Below, piece after piece: positions 58,201 to 64,000 of a DNA stretch of 64,000 nt. Under the pieces are notes generated by a model that saw only the letters and a program-made list of their open reading frames with translations, was not told where the DNA came from and searched no databases. The position numbers and the translations under genes are program-made. The DNA comes from Zygnema cylindricum (taxonomy: Eukaryota; Streptophyta; Zygnematophyceae; Zygnematales; Zygnemataceae): assembly GCA_037447655.1 (NCBI GenBank), contig JBBHKE010001758.1:1-64000 (forward strand). Reading direction: 5' to 3'. Within the stretch, counting starts at the first letter, position 1, and every line of letters starts with the position of its first letter.

Positions 58201-61200
58201 CAAGGTATAACTTCACGAAATACCAGATAGGACCCATAGGAGATATATTCAGGTTGAAAGATCAACACAGAATCTCATCAACCATTCGCCACAAAGAATG
58301 CCACAGTTTACCTTCTGCTCTTCTCTCCCTACCTCTCCCTCTACCCTCCCTCTCCACATCTTCCTCCACCCTCCGGTTCCACCTCCCACATTTGAATACA
58401 TAAGAAATTGGAGGAAACATCCCAGCCAAAGCGTCGTCAATGGAGGTTATTTTAGGATTAAGGGTCATACGCAGGAATCGCTAAACCCTTCTCCAACATA
58501 AAACGAGCTTCTGCGTCGAAGAGGTCAAATCTTTGCTGGGCAAGTGCCACGTCAGCATGCTCCAGATTGAAAGCACTCATCTCTTTTTCGTTTTCCAAAA
58601 ACAATTCTCCGTAGGTCACTCCTGGAGCATATACAATGTCCTTAAAGTGGTCCACTCCCTGCAAGAATTCATCAACGGCAGTAACCTAAGTGCAACTGTT
58701 TCATACAAAATAATATTCTTCTTTTAAGTACAACATACTTTTTGAGCAAAGGTGAGTGTCTTTTTGGGATTGCTTGGGATCTGTGATGATATGTAATCAG
58801 TACACTGCCCGGCACCATTATTAGTGTTGATCTTCTGCCTTACCGAGCTTATAAATTTGTTTACCAATGTCAAATTAACACGTTTCCCACACGAAGTCAT
58901 GTTTTCTAAAGAGCAAATTCAACTAATTCGTCTACAAAAGCGGCTAATTAGATATGAACTGATACTGTGATACTTTTTTTCTGAATAACTGGTTTCTCCG
59001 TGCACACTTGCCAGAGTTCAATTACACAGTAATGCGATGAAAAGGTAAGAGTCGATATCTTTCAATTGGCCACTTTAAACAAGAATTCAATAAGTGTGCA
59101 CGGAAAAAAAAAAATGGGCTTGAGCGGCAGAAAAACAACAATCCTAATTCTTATACACGGTGCAGTTTCATAAACGGTGTGAATAACTCCAAAATTTGTG
59201 TAGTTAATTTCCAAAAGAGTGAATGAGTGGAGTATTCCTCCGTCTGGGGCTCGAGTCCACGTTAACAGATATTATTAATAGTTTATATTGACTACAGTAA
59301 TGGCAGAAAGAAACATTTTGCCATTCTAAAAAGCAAATTGAGGCATAGAATAATAATGACCTGAAGAGACATTAATATCCGCTCGAGTCCATAAGTTATC
59401 TCCACAGAAACTGGAGTTACAGGCATGCTACCTGCCTGCCCTCCCCCCCCCCCAATGGAACACCCAAAAGAAAAAAAAAGGAAATAAAAATAAAAACAAA
59501 AATGTTTATCAGCAAAGGTCTATAGCATCTGAACAAGAGTGATTTGAAAATGACAAGAATATCCCACCTCTATAAAGCCGTTGAACAAAAAGAATACAAC
59601 GTCGTAAAATTAAAACGCCAAAAACTTACTACATAAACTTGTTGAAAAATAATAGTGATGATATTGACAACAAAAATATAAAAAAAACCAACGAAGAAAG
59701 AATTGGTAATACAAAGGATTGAACATTTAAGTACTAATTTTAGACCTACCGACGCTTCTCTGGGATTGCAACTAAAATGAAAGGGCAATAACGAATATAA
59801 AAAAATTATCAAAACATAACCACGGAGATTTGATATCCGAAATTCCCCAACCAGACTATGACCAAAACCCGAAAGAAACGACGGAAAAAAAAATATATTC
59901 AAACAGACTGCACGAAGCTTCTGTAATATACAAAATTCTAATTTCTAAAGCCATCATTTCTGTGTACAACTGCACTTAGACCAACATTTTTGAGATTCAA
60001 GAACACGCAAAAGAGAATCCATTTCCATCCAATTTCCTCCCTTCCAAACCTCAGTGAAGCAGAACAATAAAACCCATTCAATTTCAATCGACAAAAACCA
60101 CAAAATCGTGTTTTTTTTCCCCACCTGTTGGAAATAGGTGAATTGCGAAACTTCCATTCCGTCCAACCACACCTCCCATCCTAAACCCCAAGCTCCGAGA
60201 ACCGGACTCTCCCAATTATCCTCCACAAATCGAATATCGTGGCTTTTGGAGCTCACTCCCAAGGCTTCCAAACTGCCCAAATAAAGCTCTTGGGCACACC
60301 CGGGATCTGGTTTCAAAATAACCTATATATGATAACCGGATGTCAACAAGAATGTAAGTGAACCATCGTAATTAGCTCACAGTTACGTAAACAAATCTAT
60401 AAGGAAATCTATCATTAGTTTCTCTATAGCAAATATTAGAATCACCATTCTTGTCGGTGTGTACTGTCTATCACCATAAGTACAGTTCAAAGTTTAGAGT
60501 GCATTTTTTCCTTTAGCAAAATAAAGTCGTCGTTCACACAAACACTATGTCTCAACTCCTATGATTCTGATAACGGCCTAAACTTAGTTAAGTTTCTACT
60601 GCCTTGTCTACTGTTGTTGACGTGACCACATGACTACATATTAATGTAATCTTCACCTTGGCACAATATATAGTGTGGTCCAGAATTCTGCAAGATCCTA
60701 AAATAGATAAGTTCTATTAGTGTGGCTAAAAGAAACCACAAATCTCCCAATTCAAAATTATAGGGCTTATTGTATCCAGAAAATATGTAGTAGATTCACT
60801 TCCAATTGATACACAGATAGCAAGGAGTCATTTATTGGCTATCACACTTAAAATACCGGAGGTCACATGATATATTGGTGTAATGTTTTCTACGAAGTTT
60901 CGCAAGTTAAGAATCTTTTTCAAATAACATAGTGTTACTTCGGCAAACATGCGTCGAAAGTATGTGTGGTTGCAATACACCTAAACCCAAATGCAACAAT
61001 GCAGGTAAAATGCCAACTAGTGTGGAGCACGTCAATTTATAATTCAAAAAAACACATGCAAAACTTCAAATTTGATATGATTTTATGCCCGTAATCATTT
61101 GACCCATCGTTAATTGCGAAGAATGTCCATGCAGTACACCACCCATGGCTATTAGAGTTGGCAAATTGTAAGCATTAACGCATTACTAAAACTAGCTACA

Positions 61201-62832
61201 CTAAATTATGTTTTGCCACGTGGCTCATTGTGGGCCGCTAAACAATGCGATGTGATACAGCTCAAATCATTGCAGGGCATCATCATATTCAGTATTGCAA
61301 GAAGAGGTACAAAAGAGCTTTTGTATACCTTGCCAAGAATTAGACGCCATTACCACGGCACGATTTTGATCTACATTCTTTTTTCCAAATGATTACAAAG
61401 CAATCAACGGCCGGCATGTGGTAGTAACAACATAGCCCAACTAAGTTTGTACTCAAACAAAATGCACTTCAATTAAAGGGCTCTAATTTCAATCGACGGA
61501 TGTATCTAAAATTTTATGTTTGGAATAGAAAAATTGTTACGGCCGCAAATAGGCTTTTTGCATCGAATCCCATATCAAAATTTGTGGTATCCAATGTTCT
61601 TAGCAATATCATTTGTTATGGACTAATTTTGCCACCCAAGATTCCTCCAAATATGCATCACTCATATGATCAAAGCCACCTTGCGATTTGACACTAATTC
61701 AAAAAATTGCATATGTGAATTTAAGCTCACTACTTAAAATCAAAGTATGAAATGTTCCTTTCCACTTCGACACCAGGAAAAAGGCTCAACCTTCCTCCAA
61801 GTAATTTTATCTCATTTTGGTTTGATTCTATTACAAAGTTGAGAGTCAAATGTTCCAAAAAATTCTCTAACCTTTCACCAGTTCAAAAAGAATAAGATAG
61901 AGCACAAAACATCCCTTTTGTCTTTTGCCTTCTTAATTATTTATTTCTTCAGTATCAGAATTTTACATCATTTCCCTACAACTGGAATTCAGTCAGAATG
62001 GTTATATTATAATGATCACACTGTCCCTTAAACAAATATTGAAGGAATGATAAACACAGCGGTTATTTCAAATTCCTACACCTAAATTTATTCATAGAAA
62101 CCTAAACAAATCTGCTAAAAGTTCCAATTGAGTTTGAGATACTTGACCTAGCCGTAAAAACCCAGATCCAAAATTAAATGTGAAATTAGCTAATTCAATT
62201 GGTTTAAAAAAAAGAACGTGTGAAAATTGTTGGATTTAAACGAAATACTTTTACCTGAAGTGGGTTTTAAATATCTTACCTTAACTTGGGGATCGAATAC
62301 CTTACCTCAAATTAGGTCTCACATACCTTACTTGAAATTGAGTTTCAAATACCTTATCTAACCGTAAGAAGCCAACTCCACAATAAATCGTCAATTAAGT
62401 TTTAATTAAAAAGAACCACCTTGAGAAGCTTCAAATTTATAAGGAATACCTCACCTGCAATGGTGTTAACCTTACCTTAAATCGAGTTTCAAATCCCCAA
62501 AAATCGAGTCGCAAATACCTTACCTTAAATCAAGTTTCAAAAACTTTACCTAGAATCGAGTCGCAAATGTCTTCCCTCAATTAAGTTTGGAATACCTTAC
62601 CTAAATCTGGGTTCAAATAAGGTTTCCTTACCTGAAATTGGGTATGTCTTTGGACTCGATTGGGATTCTCCCCGTAACGACTGTCGTCCGGTCGAACACT
62701 CGGTTCCACATACGCCACCTTCCAGGGTTCAGGGCCCAAAACTCTCAAAAAAGTGGCAGGATTCATCGTACCGGCACCAACTTCAGTATTGCTCGGCTGT
62801 AAAATCGCACAGCCTGCTTTGGCCCAATATTC
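45703..62832 (-). CDS. EDD1: Glycyl-tRNA synthetase, fused alpha-beta (organellar, EDD1-type), 5' end not seen
   Basis: It charges tRNA-Gly with glycine. In plants the fused bacterial-type enzyme serves plastids and mitochondria. My 23 exons are 62832-62632, 60322-60125, 59435-59361, 58658-58471, 58004-57903, 56557-56362, 55486-55298, 55040-54846, 54249-54118, 53826-53764, 53391-53296, 52995-52775, 52393-52300, 51593-51375, 50945-50851, 50404-50314, 49548-49444, 49081-49043, 48142-48053, 46980-46879, 46782-46701, 46315-46230 and 45801-45703. All junctions are GT-AG and keep phase (2958 nt, 985 codons plus stop). Alpha motifs are [34 protein letters not shown] and EITYGLER. Beta starts at [14 protein letters not shown] in the same exon that ends alpha (56557-56362) and finishes [11 protein letters not shown] then TGA. 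The transit peptide and first alpha residues are upstream of 62832, unseen. Paralogous cytosolic GlyRS is a different family. Confidence 0.95.
46460..46672. repeat. Polypyrimidine tract in a GlyRS intron
   Basis: A CCCTCT-type run on the plus strand, purine-rich in the transcript, in the intron between the exons at 46782-46701 and 46315-46230. It begins about 30 bases downstream of the donor at 46700. Confidence 0.88.
47036..47145. repeat. Degenerate TTTTAATTA repeats in a GlyRS intron
   Basis: About ten units of 'attttaatta' or close variants lie in tandem in the intron between exons 48142-48053 and 46980-46879. A purine tract follows at 47230-47322. Confidence 0.8.
48853..48950. repeat. 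(TA)n microsatellite in a GlyRS intron
   Basis: About 100 bp of TA dinucleotides with single interruptions. It lies about 90 bp downstream, in the sense of transcription, from the 39-nt exon 49081-49043. Confidence 0.92.
49855..50310. repeat. Long polypurine tract in a GlyRS intron
   Basis: About 450 bp of GGGAGA-type sequence on the plus strand with few interruptions. The longest such tract in the window. It ends four bases from the exon at 50404-50314, so the exon's donor (GTGGGCTCTCTCTC) runs straight into it. Confidence 0.93.
55181..55270. repeat. (GT)n(GA)n microsatellite in a GlyRS intron
   Basis: A perfect run of about ten GT units, then more than 30 GA units. It lies about 30 bases past the donor of exon 55486-55298. 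Confidence 0.95.
58010..58155. repeat. Polypyrimidine tract in a GlyRS intron
   Basis: A CCCTCT run on the plus strand in the intron before exon 58004-57903. On the sense strand it is purine-rich up to a few bases before the acceptor (GGGAGAAGGGAACAG), so this acceptor lacks a normal pyrimidine tract. Confidence 0.9.
58996..59105. repeat. Small inverted-repeat element
   Basis: 'tccgtgcacactt' at the left faces 'aagtgtgcacgga' at the right, a perfect 13-bp inversion 110 bp apart, inside a GlyRS intron. It may be a tiny MITE. No target duplication is clear. Confidence 0.6.
60323..62631 (-). other. GlyRS intron A (2.3 kb)
   Basis: The largest GlyRS intron in the window. No coding exon was found in it. 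Its first 400 bp contain repeated donor-like sequence, listed separately. Confidence 0.75.
62245..62640 (-). repeat. Degenerate tandem repeat rich in GGTAAGG downstream of GlyRS exon A
   Basis: On the minus strand, units of about 25-35 bp of the type 'CAATTTcAgGTAAGGTATttg' recur about ten times. The first unit is the real exon-intron junction at 62632. At least seven further copies carry GGTAAGG or AGTAAGG. Confidence 0.8.
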
Positions 62833-62954
62833 CTGACGGACAACAGGCAGTTAATGAAGTTAATAATTAAGATTAGGAAACAAAATTAGGGAATAAAATT
62901 AGGAGAAAAAATTAGGGAATAAAATTAGGGGAAAAAATTAGGGAATACAACGGC

Positions 62955-63145
62955 CTAACGAGTATTCCAGGGTATGGCGAAACTTTGTTGAAAAAAAAGG
63001 CAGTTTACTTGAAAAGAATGATGAATAAAACGATCACACGGGTATTCGAGGGAAACAAAAACTGTGTTGAAAAAAAGGCAGTTTGAAAAGATAACAAATA
63101 AAACAGCTAAACTGGTATTCAAGGTAATGGAGAAACTCATTTTTG
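62955..63145. repeat. Tandem repeat of about 85 bp, two to three copies
   Basis: The order 'ggtattc.agg.aa...gttgaaaaaaaggcagttt...gaaaag.a...aataaaac' recurs. It lies directly next to the 'aaaattaggga' array. Confidence 0.75.
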
Positions 63146-63757
63146 GAAACTCATTTTTTAAATGGATAACGTTTTGATTTAGCGATTTATACACAATTGT
63201 TAAAGAAGAAAACAAAAAAGCAACCGATAAAAGAAAAGGTCCATAAACGTTCCAAAAAAAGTTTCAAATGTAAGTTATATACACCGATGAGTTTGATAAT
63301 ATACCTGATATATAACATTGTTTTTGAAAAAATAAATGGACAAGGAAACTGAATTATGGTTAAAAATTACCAAAAGTAACAATGTACGCATTTCCTGAAC
63401 AAATTAAGTGATTTCCCAGATTAAAAATTAAAAAAAAAAAGGATTTGAGTAAATGCCGCGGAGAAGTTTTGCTTTAAAAAAAAAAATACCGTCAAGTTCT
63501 TCAACAACAAAAATAAAAAAATAAAAAAAATTATTGTAAAAATGTTTTTAGGGATGCAGCATACCAGAATTATAAACTACACCGTGAACCGCACTTAGAG
63601 AAAAAGAAACAAAAAAAAAACAAAAAAACAAAAAAAGCTAAGGGGTAAGCATAAGGGTATAAGCATGGGGTTCATATTAATACGATTATTATTTCAGTTC
63701 AACGTGACGTGACTGATTTTCAACCGTTTAAACAATTAGCGTCTAAAATAAATATAT

Positions 63758-64000
63758 AGGGGAGGGAGAGGGGGGGGGGGGAAGGGGGAGGGGGAGGGGG
63801 AGGGAAGGAGGGGAGGAGGGGAAACCAAATAAACACTGAACTTCAATCAAGAGCCGAATTTGAAAACCAAATCAGATGACTAAAACCAAAACAGAGAGGG
63901 AGAGAGGGAGAGAGAGTGAGAGGGGGGGGGAGAGCGAGAGAGATAGAGAGGGGGGGGAGTGAGGGAGAGAGAGGAAGTGTGAGAATGAGAGAGAGCAAGA
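63758..64000. repeat. Polypurine tract at window end
   Basis: Two blocks of G and A (63758-63823 and 63893-64000) separated by about 70 bp of ordinary sequence. The tract continues beyond the window. Confidence 0.88.

Larger units (their letters stand above)
57903..62832 (-). other. GlyRS alpha (catalytic, class II) part, exons A-E
   Basis: These five exons cover most of the alpha-like catalytic region, starting at [21 protein letters not shown]. The class II core residues conserved in bacterial GlyQ are kept. Exon D has the 'NLEHADVA' segment and exon E '[18 protein letters not shown]'. The alpha part closes in the next exon with LARQCAQLW and HPLG. Confidence 0.93.
62833..64000. other. Upstream GlyRS intron or flank, tandem repeats, no exon seen
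   Basis: I looked on the minus strand for the missing first alpha residues and a transit peptide and found no convincing exon. It holds short units 'aaaattagggaat' (62870-62950), a repeat of about 85 bp (62955-63145) and a polypurine end (63758-64000). Confidence 0.5.

Noticed and set aside
62870-62955. Telomere-like TTAGGG motifs
   Set aside because: The TTAGGG is part of a longer 'aaaattagggaat' unit in an intron or flank, not a hexamer or heptamer telomere array.
1-64000. CRISPR array, bacterial operons or riboswitches
   Set aside because: All tandem repeats lack unique spacers of even size, and the genes are intron-rich and eukaryotic.

Overview
The window looks like nuclear DNA of a green-lineage eukaryote, most likely a streptophyte alga or a close relative. 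The evidence is intron-rich genes with GT-AG junctions, a glycyl-tRNA synthetase with fused alpha and beta parts of the plant organellar type (EDD1-like), a GH30 galactanase-like gene, plant-style Ty1/copia and Ty3/gypsy retrotransposons, and a truncated large-subunit rRNA segment. A polycystin (TRPP) channel argues against a flowering plant. The species is not settled by reading alone. Non-coding DNA is AT-rich and full of simple repeats and small DNA-transposon-like elements.

All three host genes lie on the minus strand. In transcription order they are GlyRS (exons 62832 to 45703; 5' end not seen), a polycystin-family channel (30418 to 14409; 29 exons, 1554 codons plus stop, and every splice junction keeps the frame in my model), and the last exon of a GH30 endo-beta-1,6-galactanase-like gene (9385 to 8053). 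The GH30 gene has lost sight of its first exon behind a Copia element.

Layout: 1-5900 holds AT-rich DNA, a poly(A) run, two related TA-flanked MITEs and a 49-50 bp minisatellite that one MITE interrupts. 5902-6406 is a 25S/28S rRNA fragment. 7460-7672 is a polypurine tract. 8053-9385 is GH30. 9603-13359 is a degenerate, internally deleted Copia element. 14409-30418 is the polycystin gene, with a hairpin element, a polypurine tract and a 7-bp minisatellite in its introns. 30961-32052 holds two abutting PIF/Harbinger-like MITEs. 32616-40173 is a Ty3/gypsy chromovirus-type element whose 5' LTR is cut short. 40183-43470 is a cluster of nested hairpin elements. 45703-62832 is GlyRS. 62833-64000 is intron or upstream DNA with tandem repeats.

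The most unusual object is the polycystin gene. Between transmembrane segments 1 and 2 it carries an ectodomain of almost 1000 residues, with a Lin12/Notch-type repeat, a second Cys-rich FGRFGC module and a stretch like the N-terminal half of a blue-copper (cupredoxin) domain. Functions are inferred from sequence motifs only. No database search was possible.
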